Shown in pieces: positions 32,824-40,748 of a stretch of DNA of 64,000 nt. The stretch covers positions 9,799,501 through 9,863,500 of the forward strand of contig NZ_CP069338.1 of NCBI RefSeq assembly GCF_016859125.1, written 5' to 3'. The notes under the pieces are model-generated. The model searched no databases, was not told where the DNA came from, and saw only the letters and a list, made by a program, of their open reading frames with translations. A program made the position numbers and the translations under genes. The first letter of the stretch is position 1. The number at the start of each line of letters is the position of its first letter. The DNA comes from Archangium violaceum (lineage in GTDB: Bacteria; Myxococcota; Myxococcia; Myxococcales; Myxococcaceae).

Positions 32824-33402
32824 ATGGCGACCCAACACAAGGTCGGCGGCGAGGTCGACGCGTTCTGTACCCGGTGCCGTCTCACGCTCGCCCACACCAT
32901 CCTGGCGATGGTCGGCACGAAGATCGCCCGGGTTCGTTGTAACACCTGCGGCGGAGACCACGCCTTCCGCTCGGCCCCTGGCACCACGGACAAGCCGAGC
33001 CCCTCCTCGCGCGCCAGCAGCGGCGGCGGCACCAGCGGTACGCGTGCTCCCAGGGCGAGCAGGTCGAGCGAGGACAAGGTTGTCATCTCCTTCGAGGAGC
33101 AGCTGGCCGGCAAGGACATCGCCAACGCCCCGAGGTACAGCCCCAAGGACTCCTACAAGGTGGATCAGGTCATCCAGCACCCCTCCTTCGGGCTGGGCCT
33201 GGTGACGGCGGTCCGCGGCAACAAGGTGGACATCACCTTCAAGTCGGAGACGAAGACGCTCGTCCACGCCGCCGGCGCCGCCCCCGCGGAGAAGCCCACC
33301 TTCAATCCACCCAGCGCGAAAGCTACGGGCCCAGCGGACAAGCCACAGGCCCAGGAGACGCAAGAGCCCGCTTCCTCGCCAACCAGCCCCGCTGAGGGTT
33401 GA
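32824..33402 (+). CDS. zinc-ribbon plus CarD/Tudor-like small-barrel protein
   Basis: 192 residues. CTRC (Cys15, Cys18) and CNTC (Cys39, Cys42) form a four-cysteine zinc ribbon. A Ser/Gly/Arg-rich linker (about 50-85) leads to a compact beta unit, YKVDQVIQHPSFGLGLVTAV then KVDITFKSETKTLVH, the pattern of the small barrels in CarD-like and UvrD C-terminal RNA-polymerase-binding modules. A Pro/Ala-rich tail follows. A nucleic-acid or RNA-polymerase partner is suggested by these folds but not shown. Monocistronic, divergent from mlaE, with the next gene 38 bases downstream. Confidence 0.65.
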   Translation: MATQHKVGGEVDAFCTRCRLTLAHTILAMVGTKIARVRCNTCGGDHAFRSAPGTTDKPSPSSRASSGGGTSGTRAPRASRSSEDKVVISFEEQLAGKDIANAPRYSPKDSYKVDQVIQHPSFGLGLVTAVRGNKVDITFKSETKTLVHAAGAAPAEKPTFNPPSAKATGPADKPQAQETQEPASSPTSPAEG

Positions 33403-33440
33403 CAGAGGCGCCGGGGAGGCTGGACGGTAGGCCTCCCCGT

Positions 33441-34844
33441 ATGCGCGCGCCGCTTCTCCTCCCCCTGCTGCTCCTCCTGTCGCCCCTGGCGGTGGCGGCT
33501 CCCTTCCCGGTGACGGCCACCCCCGCCCAGGTGGTGCTCGGCCAGGACAAGGCGGTGCTGGTGCAGGTGAAGGTGCCGCGCGGCACGCCCGCCCTTCGAG
33601 CCGCGGCCTCCACGGGCAGCCTGGTGCCGCTGCCCGCCACCGCGCGGGGCGTGTACTCGTACCGCTGGGTGCCCCCGGACATCCGCTATCCGCTCCTGGC
33701 GGTGCTCGCCTTCTGGGTCGAGCCCCCCGGGAGCCCGCCGGAGGTCACCACCCTGCACATCCCCCTGCTGGGCCGCACGACGCTGGATGTGGACACGAAC
33801 GTGGGCGCGGGCGCCGAGGTGGTGGTCCAGGTGGCCGACATGCGCTTCGGCCCCGTGCGCACCAACCGCAAGGGCCGCGCCCAGGTCCAGGTGGAAGTGC
33901 CTCCCGGCGTGCGCGAGGCCAGCGTGCTCGCCACCGCCAAGGGCCAGCAGACCCACCGGACCACCCGGCTCGACGTGCCTCCCGAGCGGCCCCTGCTCGC
34001 GTTCATCAGCCCCGACGTGCTCCCGGTGGAGGGCAGCGGGTGGTTGATGGTGCTGGGCGAGCAGCCCGTGCCCGACTCGGAGTTGAAGCTGGATGTGCGC
34101 GGAGGGAGCGCACGGGAGCAGGCCCCGGGCATGTTCCGCGTGAAGCCGGACTCCGGCTCGAACGTCGTCGTGGTGGACGTGCACCGCAAGGACGGTGCCG
34201 GCGCCGCGCGCGTCACCGCCCCGGTGTCCGCTCCCATCGTGGCCTACGTCCCTCCGCCCGAGCCGCCTCCCGAGGTGGCGCCCCCTCCCGAGGTGAAGCC
34301 CGAGCCCTCCGTAGACTGGGCGAAGTACGTGAGCTGGAGCCACCTGTCCTTCCACCTGCTGGCCGGAGGCTTCCTCGCCGGCGGCGACAACCGCGGGCCC
34401 CTGGCCTCGGTGGGCCTGGCCTACCGCCTGCCCCCGCTCGCGAACCGCCTCTTCTGGTTGGAGGCGGAGGCGGGAGTGCGCCAGTTGGTGAGCCATCCCC
34501 TCGTGGAGCAGCTGGGACCCCTGGACTCGCGGGTGGTCGCCCTCCCCCTGCTGTTGTCCGCAAGGGGACTGATCTTCGAGCGCGGGCCCCTGTCCGTCCA
34601 CGGCCGCGCGGGAGCTGGGGTAATGTTCTTCGAGCAACGAGTGACGAGCTCGTTCTTCGCGGAACCGCGCATCCAGCGCGGACAGTCGTTCATGGGCTTC
34701 GTGGCGGCCCAGGCCGCCTGGAGTTTCGGCGCGGCGAGCGCCCTGTTCGAGCTGCGGGGCAGCTACGCCGCGGCTCAGGCAAGTGAGATCGACGCCCAGC
34801 TCGGCGGCCTGTCCGCCTCGCTGGGGGTGAGGTACTCCTTATGA
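33441..34844 (+). CDS. secreted Ig-like/outer-membrane barrel protein
   Basis: 467 residues from ATG 33441, where a signal peptide begins (MRAPLLLPLLLLLSPLAVAA). Residues 25-270 form repeated beta-sandwich units with an invasin/Big-like cadence (FPVTATPAQVVLGQDKAVLVQV and later LAFISPDVLPVEGSGWLMVLGE). A Pro-rich linker (PPPEPPPEVAPPPEVKPEPS) leads to a C-terminal 170-residue region of alternating amphipathic strands ending SLGVRYSL, like a small outer-membrane barrel with a C-terminal aromatic/hydrophobic residue. It probably displays the Ig part in the periplasm or at the surface. Coupled by ATGA to the lipoprotein gene. Confidence 0.65.
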   Translation: MRAPLLLPLLLLLSPLAVAAPFPVTATPAQVVLGQDKAVLVQVKVPRGTPALRAAASTGSLVPLPATARGVYSYRWVPPDIRYPLLAVLAFWVEPPGSPPEVTTLHIPLLGRTTLDVDTNVGAGAEVVVQVADMRFGPVRTNRKGRAQVQVEVPPGVREASVLATAKGQQTHRTTRLDVPPERPLLAFISPDVLPVEGSGWLMVLGEQPVPDSELKLDVRGGSAREQAPGMFRVKPDSGSNVVVVDVHRKDGAGAARVTAPVSAPIVAYVPPPEPPPEVAPPPEVKPEPSVDWAKYVSWSHLSFHLLAGGFLAGGDNRGPLASVGLAYRLPPLANRLFWLEAEAGVRQLVSHPLVEQLGPLDSRVVALPLLLSARGLIFERGPLSVHGRAGAGVMFFEQRVTSSFFAEPRIQRGQSFMGFVAAQAAWSFGAASALFELRGSYAAAQASEIDAQLGGLSASLGVRYSL

Positions 34845-35521
34845 GGAAGTTCCTGCCCCTTCTCCTGGTTCTGCTGTGCGCGTGTACATCCGAGCCACCG
34901 GCCCTGGCCGAGCCTCACATCCTCTCCATCACACCCGCGGAGCAGTTCTTCACCGAGTCGCAACGTGTCACCGTGCAGCTCGACACGGATCCGCGCTTCC
35001 TCGTGAACTACAGCGACAAGTCCGTCCAGATGCTCGAGCAGCCGATGCTGGAGATTGGCTGGCTGTCGGTGAAGCTGGATGCCTACCTGGGTCACGGACG
35101 GTTCCAGGGCACGGTGACCCCGGGGCTGACTGTCGGCCGTTACTCCATCCGGGTGACCCTGGGGGACGGGCGCGAAGCCACCCTCTCCGACGCCTATGAG
35201 ATCAAGGAGGGTGGAACACCGCCGTGGATCAGCTATTGGATCGAATCCGTTGGGGATCAGATCCAGGGCCAGCCCTTCATCGTTACCATCCATGCCGAGA
35301 GCTCGAAGGCCGATTCCTTCGCGGGTCCGGCCACGATCATCATCTACAGGGGTGGCGAGATCATCGACTCCGTCTCCAGCGGCACCTTCTCCGGGGGCGT
35401 GCTCCTCCAGGAGCTCACCATCAACGAGTACGGCGAGGACTTCGTCCTCGTGATCGAGGACGAACAGGGCAACAGAGCCACCTCGAACGCCTTCCTGGTG
35501 AGCAAAAAGCAGAAGAACTGA
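34841..35521 (+). CDS. lipoprotein partner, unknown function
   Basis: 226 residues. The signal MRKFLPLLLVLLCAC ends at lipobox Cys15. The mature protein looks all-beta with two sandwich-like units (ILSITPAEQFFTESQRVTVQLD and later IQGQPFIVTIHAESSKADSF), close in style to the Ig part of the preceding protein. The ATG overlaps the upstream stop by 4 bases, so the pair is made together and may assemble at the envelope. No family recognised. Followed 12 bases later by the M50 protease gene. Confidence 0.65.
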   Translation: MRKFLPLLLVLLCACTSEPPALAEPHILSITPAEQFFTESQRVTVQLDTDPRFLVNYSDKSVQMLEQPMLEIGWLSVKLDAYLGHGRFQGTVTPGLTVGRYSIRVTLGDGREATLSDAYEIKEGGTPPWISYWIESVGDQIQGQPFIVTIHAESSKADSFAGPATIIIYRGGEIIDSVSSGTFSGGVLLQELTINEYGEDFVLVIEDEQGNRATSNAFLVSKKQKN

Positions 35522-35533
35522 TTCACGAGACTC

Positions 35534-36907
35534 ATGAGCATCGACTCCTCTTCCCCCTTTTCCTGGCAGTTCAACCTCGGACGAATCCCGATCCTCGTCG
35601 AGCCGAGCTTCTGGCTGATGACGGCCATGTTCGGACTGTTCGGGAGCCGGAGCTGGCAGGCCGTGCTGTCCTGGATGGCCGTGGTCTTCGTCTCCATCCT
35701 CGTGCATGAGCTCGGACACGCGCTCATGGCCATGGGCCTGGGCTGCGACGTTGCGGGCATCCGGCTCTACATGGGAGGCGGACTGACCTACTTCGACCGG
35801 GCGCTCAGCCGCTGGCGGGACGTCGCGGTCTCCGCGGCCGGGCCGTTCACCGGCTTCCTCTTCGGCGGGTTGATGCTCGCCGTCAACATCTTCATCCCCC
35901 CGAAGAGCGAGATGGGGCAGATCATCCTGGTCGACCTGCTGTGGGTCAACTTCGGGTGGGGCATCATCAACCTGCTGCCGGTCCCCCCGCTGGATGGGGG
36001 CCACATCGTGCGCGGCGTGCTCGGGCCCAAACGGCAGCGCATCTCCCTGTGGGTGGGCGTCCTCACCGCCGGCGCGGTGGTGGCCCTGGCGCTGAACTTC
36101 CGCGCCTTCTTCATCGTCTTCATGTTCGGCATGTTCGGCTACCAGTGCTGGCAGGCCCTCCAGGTGACGAGGGACATCAAGCCCCTGGAGCCCGTGAAGG
36201 TCACGGAGACCGAGCCGGATGCGCTCGCGCGCGGCTGGCAGGCCCTGCGCTCCGGCAACGAGAGCGAGGCGGCGCGGCTGGGGCACCTGGCCCTGTCGGC
36301 CGCGAAGCCGGGCGAGGAGAGCAACGCGGCGAGGGATCTGCTCGCCTGGGTGGCGCTCGCCGATGGCAATCCCCGCTACGCCCTGTCCCACCTGGAGAAG
36401 GTGGATCCGCCCCAGGCCGCGCGGCCCTACAGCCTGGCGGTGGCGTTCGAAGCCGCGGGCCTGCCGGAGCGCGCCCTGCCCCACGCGCTCGCCGCGCTGG
36501 AGAAGGAGCGCACGGAGGCGGTGGCCGCGCTGGCGGTGCGCCTGCTGGTGAAGGCCCAGCGTCTGGACGAGGCCGAGCGCATCGCGCGGGAGTTCGCCTG
36601 GAAGACGCCGGCGAAGCGGGACGCGGTGCTGGCGGACGTGGCGGTGGCCCGGGGCGACTTCGGCGGAGCGGCGTTGCTCCACGCGCGCGCCTTCGAGGCC
36701 GCGGGCCGCGCGGAGGACGCGTACCAGGCCGCCCGCAACCACGCGCGCGCCGGTCAGGTGGCGCCCGCCTCCGCGTGGCTGAAGTGCGCCCTGGAGGCGG
36801 GTTATGACGACCTCGAGACGCTCGCCCAGGAGCCCGCGCTGGCCGAGGTCCGCGCCGCTCCGGAGATCGCCGAGTGGCTCGCCCGCCGCAAGCAGGGCGC
36901 CGCCTAG
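35534..36907 (+). CDS. M50 site-2-protease-like membrane peptidase with C-terminal helical repeats
   Basis: 457 residues. Residues 15-215 form a polytopic M50 peptidase: zinc site HELGH (58-62) in a membrane helix and NLLPVPPLDGG (about 146-156) with the third ligand Asp. There is no PDZ domain, so it resembles the small group III enzymes (SpoIVFB/Rip3 type). From about 230, Ala-rich helical pairs (SNAARDLLAWVALADGNPRYAL, RAEDAYQAARNHARAG) give a TPR-like cytoplasmic tail, replacing the CBS domains found in many relatives. It should cut a membrane-bound substrate, often an anti-sigma factor. Substrate unknown. The anti-sigma at 40.7 kb is a candidate by proximity only. Confidence 0.8.
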   Translation: MSIDSSSPFSWQFNLGRIPILVEPSFWLMTAMFGLFGSRSWQAVLSWMAVVFVSILVHELGHALMAMGLGCDVAGIRLYMGGGLTYFDRALSRWRDVAVSAAGPFTGFLFGGLMLAVNIFIPPKSEMGQIILVDLLWVNFGWGIINLLPVPPLDGGHIVRGVLGPKRQRISLWVGVLTAGAVVALALNFRAFFIVFMFGMFGYQCWQALQVTRDIKPLEPVKVTETEPDALARGWQALRSGNESEAARLGHLALSAAKPGEESNAARDLLAWVALADGNPRYALSHLEKVDPPQAARPYSLAVAFEAAGLPERALPHALAALEKERTEAVAALAVRLLVKAQRLDEAERIAREFAWKTPAKRDAVLADVAVARGDFGGAALLHARAFEAAGRAEDAYQAARNHARAGQVAPASAWLKCALEAGYDDLETLAQEPALAEVRAAPEIAEWLARRKQGAA

Positions 36908-36998
36908 AGCGCGGGCAGCGGGATGGCGGGGAAACCCGCCCCTGTGAGCCTTTCACGGAATAAGCGCCGCGATCGGAGTTCTTTCGATCGAGGTGACC

Positions 36999-38264
36999 AT
37001 GAAAGCGCTCACTTGCATGGCGGTTCTCGCCTGGGGCGGGACCGCGCTCGCGGGCGAAGCATCGCCCCCGAAGTTTCCCATTGGCGTGTCCGCGGCACTG
37101 TACGACATCTCGGTCCCACCCGATCGGCGGCCCACCCCCGAGCGGGTGGCCCTGGGAGAGAAACTCTTCAACGACAAGCGACTGTCCGCCGATGACTCGG
37201 TGAGTTGCGCGACGTGTCATGACCCGAAGCGCGCGTTCACCGATGGAAAGGCCACGTCCGTCGGCATCAAGAACCAGGTGGGCCAACGCAACAGCCCCAC
37301 GGTCCTGAACGCCTTGTTCGCCGCCACCCAGTTCTGGGACGGGCGCGCGGGGACGCTCGAGGAACAGGCCATGTTGCCCATCCTCAACCCCATCGAAATG
37401 GGAATGCCCTCCCCGGAAGCGGTGGTGGCGAAGGTCAAGGGCATCCCGGAGTACCGGACGGAGTTCCAGAAGGTCTTCGGTCGCGAGCCCAACTACGACG
37501 ATCTCGCCTCGGCCATCGCCGCCTTCGAGCGGATGCAGTTCTCCGGCAATGCCCGCTTCGACCGGTTCCTCGCTGGTGACGCCAAGGCCCTCAACGCGTC
37601 GGAGAAGCGCGGCTGGGCCCTCTTCAACGGCAAGGCGCGCTGCAACACCTGCCACGCCGGCAACGCCGTCTCTCCCCTCTTCTCCGATCAGAAGTTCCAC
37701 AACATCGGCATCGCCGCGCACAAACAGGACTTCCCGAAGCTCGCCGCGGAGGCCCTGAAGATCGTCCGCACCGGGGACGAGAAGCAGATCGACGAGCTCG
37801 CCCTGGAGACGAAGTTCTCCGAGCTGGGCCGCTTCCTGGTGACGAAGAACGAGAACGACATCGGCGGCTTCAAGACACCGACCCTGCGCAACGTGGGCGT
37901 CACCGGCCCGTACATGCATGACGGCTCGCTGACGACGCTCTGGGACGTGGTCGATCACTACAACAAGGGAGGCATCGCCAATCCGTTCCTCGACGGAGGC
38001 ATGCAGCGGCTGGGCCTCACCGAGCCGGAGATCGACGATCTGGTCGCCTTCATGTTCGCCCTCACCGCGGACGACTTCTCCCAGCTGGAGAAGCAGGAGC
38101 TCGCACGCCAGCGCGCCCGCAAGAACATCCGTCCCGAGCGCGACACCGCCGCGGCCCTCGGCAAGAAGGGCAACCTCGGCGACCTGGCCCCCAACCCGAA
38201 CCTCGACATCAAGAACCCCGCCGAGCTGGGCCTCTATGGGCCCGTCCGTTCCCCGGAGAAGTGA
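36999..38264 (+). CDS. dihaem cytochrome c peroxidase (CcpA/MauG family)
   Basis: 421 residues with a signal peptide (MKALTCMAVLAWGGTALA). Two haem c sites are present: CATCH at 70-74 and CNTCH at 215-219. FWDGRAGTLEEQA and FKTPTLRNVGVTGPYMHDGSLTTLWDVV are family hallmarks, the latter with the distal-side segment near the C-terminal haem. A polar tail of about 40 residues is extra. It reduces H2O2 in the periplasm with electrons from a small cytochrome. ATG 36999 has GAGG at 36990. It heads an apparent five-gene operon (phosphoesterase, monohaem protein, ECF sigma, anti-sigma). Confidence 0.9.
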   Translation: MKALTCMAVLAWGGTALAGEASPPKFPIGVSAALYDISVPPDRRPTPERVALGEKLFNDKRLSADDSVSCATCHDPKRAFTDGKATSVGIKNQVGQRNSPTVLNALFAATQFWDGRAGTLEEQAMLPILNPIEMGMPSPEAVVAKVKGIPEYRTEFQKVFGREPNYDDLASAIAAFERMQFSGNARFDRFLAGDAKALNASEKRGWALFNGKARCNTCHAGNAVSPLFSDQKFHNIGIAAHKQDFPKLAAEALKIVRTGDEKQIDELALETKFSELGRFLVTKNENDIGGFKTPTLRNVGVTGPYMHDGSLTTLWDVVDHYNKGGIANPFLDGGMQRLGLTEPEIDDLVAFMFALTADDFSQLEKQELARQRARKNIRPERDTAAALGKKGNLGDLAPNPNLDIKNPAELGLYGPVRSPEK

Positions 38265-38267
38265 CCC

Positions 38268-39386
38268 ATGCGCAAGCCCATCAAGAGCATCGAGACCCGG
38301 CATTACGAGGAGCGCGACGCCTTCTTCGACGGACTGCGGCGCCTGGACCGACGATCCTTCATGAAGATCGCCGGCATCTCCGCGGGCATCGCGGCGTCCA
38401 AGGCCCTCATCTCCCCCCACAGCTTCCAGCTCATCGACGTGGCCTCCGCGGCCCCGTCCAAGCCCCGCTTCACCTTCGCGTACATCTCCGACACGCACCT
38501 GTACAAGAAGGAGCTAAATGACCGCTTCGTGCGCTCCATCCTGCGCGCCGTCGATGACGTGAACCGGTTGGATCCCCAGCCGGACTTCGTCCTCTTCGGC
38601 GGCGACCTGGCCCAGCTCGGACAGAAGGAGGAGCTCGACCTCGGCAAGGAGATCCTCAAGAGCGTCAAGGCCCCCGTGCGCATGATGGTGGGCGAGCACG
38701 ACTGGTTCCTCGACATGGGCGAGCACTGGCGCTCGCTCTTCGGCGAGCCGCAGTACTCGTTCGATCACAAGGGCGTGCACTTCGTCACGCTGATGAGCGT
38801 GAACGAGAAGGACTTCTGGACCGAGCGCGGCATGACGCCCATGGAGCGCATGCAGACGGTGGCGGGGCTCGACAACGGCCTGCAGTCCCGCTTCGAGGTC
38901 GGCGCCGCGGGCCGCGAATGGCTCAAGCGCGATCTGGCGAAGGTGGACAAGAAGACCCCGCTCATCATCTTCAGCCACTCGCCGCTCTACAAATACTACA
39001 AGCCGTGGAACTTCTGGACGGATGACGCGGACGACGTGCAGGCCATCCTCCGCCCCTTCGAGAACGTGACGGTGATCCACGGTCACACGCACCAGATGCT
39101 GAGCAACCGGATCGGCAACATCAGCTTCCACGGAATGCTCTCCACCGCCTGGCCGTGGCCCTACGCCCCCGAGGGACTCCCCTCCCTGACGGTGCAGATG
39201 AACCGCGCCGATCCCTTCAGCAACTTCGATGGCTGCGGAGATGGCCGCTTCGATGTGCTCGAGGCGGGCCTCGTGGACAAGCTCTACAACCTCTGGGACC
39301 GCAACCCGGTCACCATCCGCTCCAGCTACCTCGCGTCCAACGGGAAGAACGACCGCCCGGCGGCGACCAAGCTTCCGTCCTACTAG
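38268..39386 (+). CDS. Tat-exported metallophosphoesterase
   Basis: 372 residues. The twin-arginine motif DRRSFMK (27-33) precedes a hydrophobic stretch ending in ASAAPS, so it is exported folded. The metal motifs are SDTH near 77, GGDLAQLG near 112, GEHD near 141 (where most relatives have GNHD), HSPL near 242 and GHTH near 272. The Asn-to-Glu change in the third motif is unusual because the Asn normally contacts the phosphate. Starts 3 bases after the peroxidase stop. It may remove phosphate or act as a phosphodiesterase in the periplasm. The substrate is unknown. Confidence 0.85.
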   Translation: MRKPIKSIETRHYEERDAFFDGLRRLDRRSFMKIAGISAGIAASKALISPHSFQLIDVASAAPSKPRFTFAYISDTHLYKKELNDRFVRSILRAVDDVNRLDPQPDFVLFGGDLAQLGQKEELDLGKEILKSVKAPVRMMVGEHDWFLDMGEHWRSLFGEPQYSFDHKGVHFVTLMSVNEKDFWTERGMTPMERMQTVAGLDNGLQSRFEVGAAGREWLKRDLAKVDKKTPLIIFSHSPLYKYYKPWNFWTDDADDVQAILRPFENVTVIHGHTHQMLSNRIGNISFHGMLSTAWPWPYAPEGLPSLTVQMNRADPFSNFDGCGDGRFDVLEAGLVDKLYNLWDRNPVTIRSSYLASNGKNDRPAATKLPSY

Positions 39387-39398
39387 GAGCCCACAACG

Positions 39399-40163
39399 AT
39401 GAACGCGCGCAAGACATCCGGTATCGCGGCGCTCGCCGCCCTCGGTCTCCTCTCGCTCGGAGCCGCTCCTCGAAAGGACGAGGCTCCCAAGCACCAGGTC
39501 CCCAGGTCCAAGGACGGCGACGTCGTGATCGCCCTGTGCGACGGCGAGACGACGCTCGAGGTCGACGGCGTGAAGGATCCGTCGAAGATCGACAGGAAGA
39601 AGGCGCAGGAGATCTCCAACCACCTCATGTCGGAGTGGCGCAAGAAGAACCCGAACGCCCACTGGGACGATCCGGCCCCCGTGCTCCTGGCGAACGCCCA
39701 GCCTCCCACGCCCCCCCAGGCCACCAAGGCTCCCGTCGCCAACCAGGGACAGAGCGCTTCGTCCAACGCGGACGCCGTCCAGAAGAAGCAGGACGCCAAC
39801 GTCCAGGCGGGACACACCTACGGCGCCTTCAGTGCTCGCGACGAGGCGCTCTGGAAGGCATCGGCCGAGCAGATCGTCCAGGAGGGGCACAAGGTCTTCC
39901 ATGACGCGAAGGAGCTCGGCAGCACCGTGGCCGTGTCCTGCGACATGTGCCACCCCGATGCTTCCAACACCCACCCGGAGACCTACCCGAAGTACCAGGT
40001 GCAGCTCGGCCGCGTGGCGCTGCTGCGCGACATGATCAACTGGTGCATCGAGAACCCCGTGCGCGGCAAGCCGCTCGCCGAGGACGACCCCCGGATGAAG
40101 GCCATGGAGGCGTATATCTACGCCCAGCGCAAGGGTGTGAAGCTGGAGTACGGCAAGCACTGA
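39399..40163 (+). CDS. exported monohaem cytochrome c-type protein
   Basis: 254 residues with signal peptide MNARKTSGIAALAALGLLSLGAA. A long Lys/Gln/Pro-rich, poorly ordered region (about 25-140) precedes a haem c site CDMCH (181-185) followed by HPETYPKYQVQLGRVALLRDMINWCIEN and VRGKPLAEDDPRMKAMEAYIYAQRKG, a single class I-like cytochrome lobe with a plausible Met ligand downstream. It is a likely electron donor to the dihaem peroxidase two genes upstream. Lies 12 bases after the phosphoesterase gene and 21 bases before the sigma factor. Confidence 0.85.
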   Translation: MNARKTSGIAALAALGLLSLGAAPRKDEAPKHQVPRSKDGDVVIALCDGETTLEVDGVKDPSKIDRKKAQEISNHLMSEWRKKNPNAHWDDPAPVLLANAQPPTPPQATKAPVANQGQSASSNADAVQKKQDANVQAGHTYGAFSARDEALWKASAEQIVQEGHKVFHDAKELGSTVAVSCDMCHPDASNTHPETYPKYQVQLGRVALLRDMINWCIENPVRGKPLAEDDPRMKAMEAYIYAQRKGVKLEYGKH

Positions 40164-40184
40164 GTCCTCGGCACGGGATTGGCC

Positions 40185-40748
40185 ATGTGGAACCGCAAGA
40201 GCGCCCACGGGAGCGGACGCACCCCCTCGTTCGACGAGGAGGCAGTGCAGCACCTTCCCGCCATCTTCGACACCGCCCTCCGGTTGTGCGGCAGCGAAGC
40301 GGACGCGCAGGATCTCACGCATGACACGTACGTGCGGGCGCTCGCCGCGGCGGATCGTTACGAGCAGCGCACCTCACTGCGCGCCTGGCTCCTGACGATC
40401 CTCCACAACCTCTTCCGCACACGCCGAAGGGATCAATCCCGCCATCCGGAGGTCGAGCTGGACGAGGAGTCCCTTCCTCCGGAGCCGGAGACGGAGCCCG
40501 TGCGGTGGAAGGCGGTGACTCCCGCCCAGCTCGATGCCGCCATCCGGGAGCTGCCCCTGAAGCTTCGGGAAGTGGTGGTGCTGCGAGATCTCCAGGGACT
40601 GAGCTATCGTGAGATCTCGCAGGTGCTGGACGTGCCCGCCGGCACGGTGATGTCGCGCCTCCATCGCGGGAGATTGGCGTTGAAGGAGGCCTTGTTACCC
40701 AGAACGGAAGACGTCGCCCCGGGCGACCATCAGCGAGACGTACAATGA
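40185..40748 (+). CDS. ECF-type RNA polymerase sigma factor
   Basis: About 187 residues. Region 2 is FDTALRLCGSEADAQDLTHDTYVRALAAADRY through LRAWLLTILHNLFRTRRR, and region 4 is LPLKLREVVVLRDLQGLSYREISQ through VMSRLHRGRLALKEALL. There is no N-terminal or C-terminal extra domain. ATG 40185 is used. A TTG two codons upstream is an alternative. The stop overlaps the anti-sigma ATG by 4 bases, the usual arrangement for a sigma/anti-sigma pair. Position at the end of a cytochrome operon suggests control of peroxide or electron-transfer genes. Confidence 0.92.
   Translation: MWNRKSAHGSGRTPSFDEEAVQHLPAIFDTALRLCGSEADAQDLTHDTYVRALAAADRYEQRTSLRAWLLTILHNLFRTRRRDQSRHPEVELDEESLPPEPETEPVRWKAVTPAQLDAAIRELPLKLREVVVLRDLQGLSYREISQVLDVPAGTVMSRLHRGRLALKEALLPRTEDVAPGDHQRDVQ

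Noticed and set aside
36957-36985. ECF-type promoter (GGAATAA, 15 bases, TTC) before the dihaem peroxidase
   Set aside because: A start there would fall on or beyond the ribosome site at 36990, leaving no room for a leader. Autoregulation by the sigma factor is still plausible by another site.
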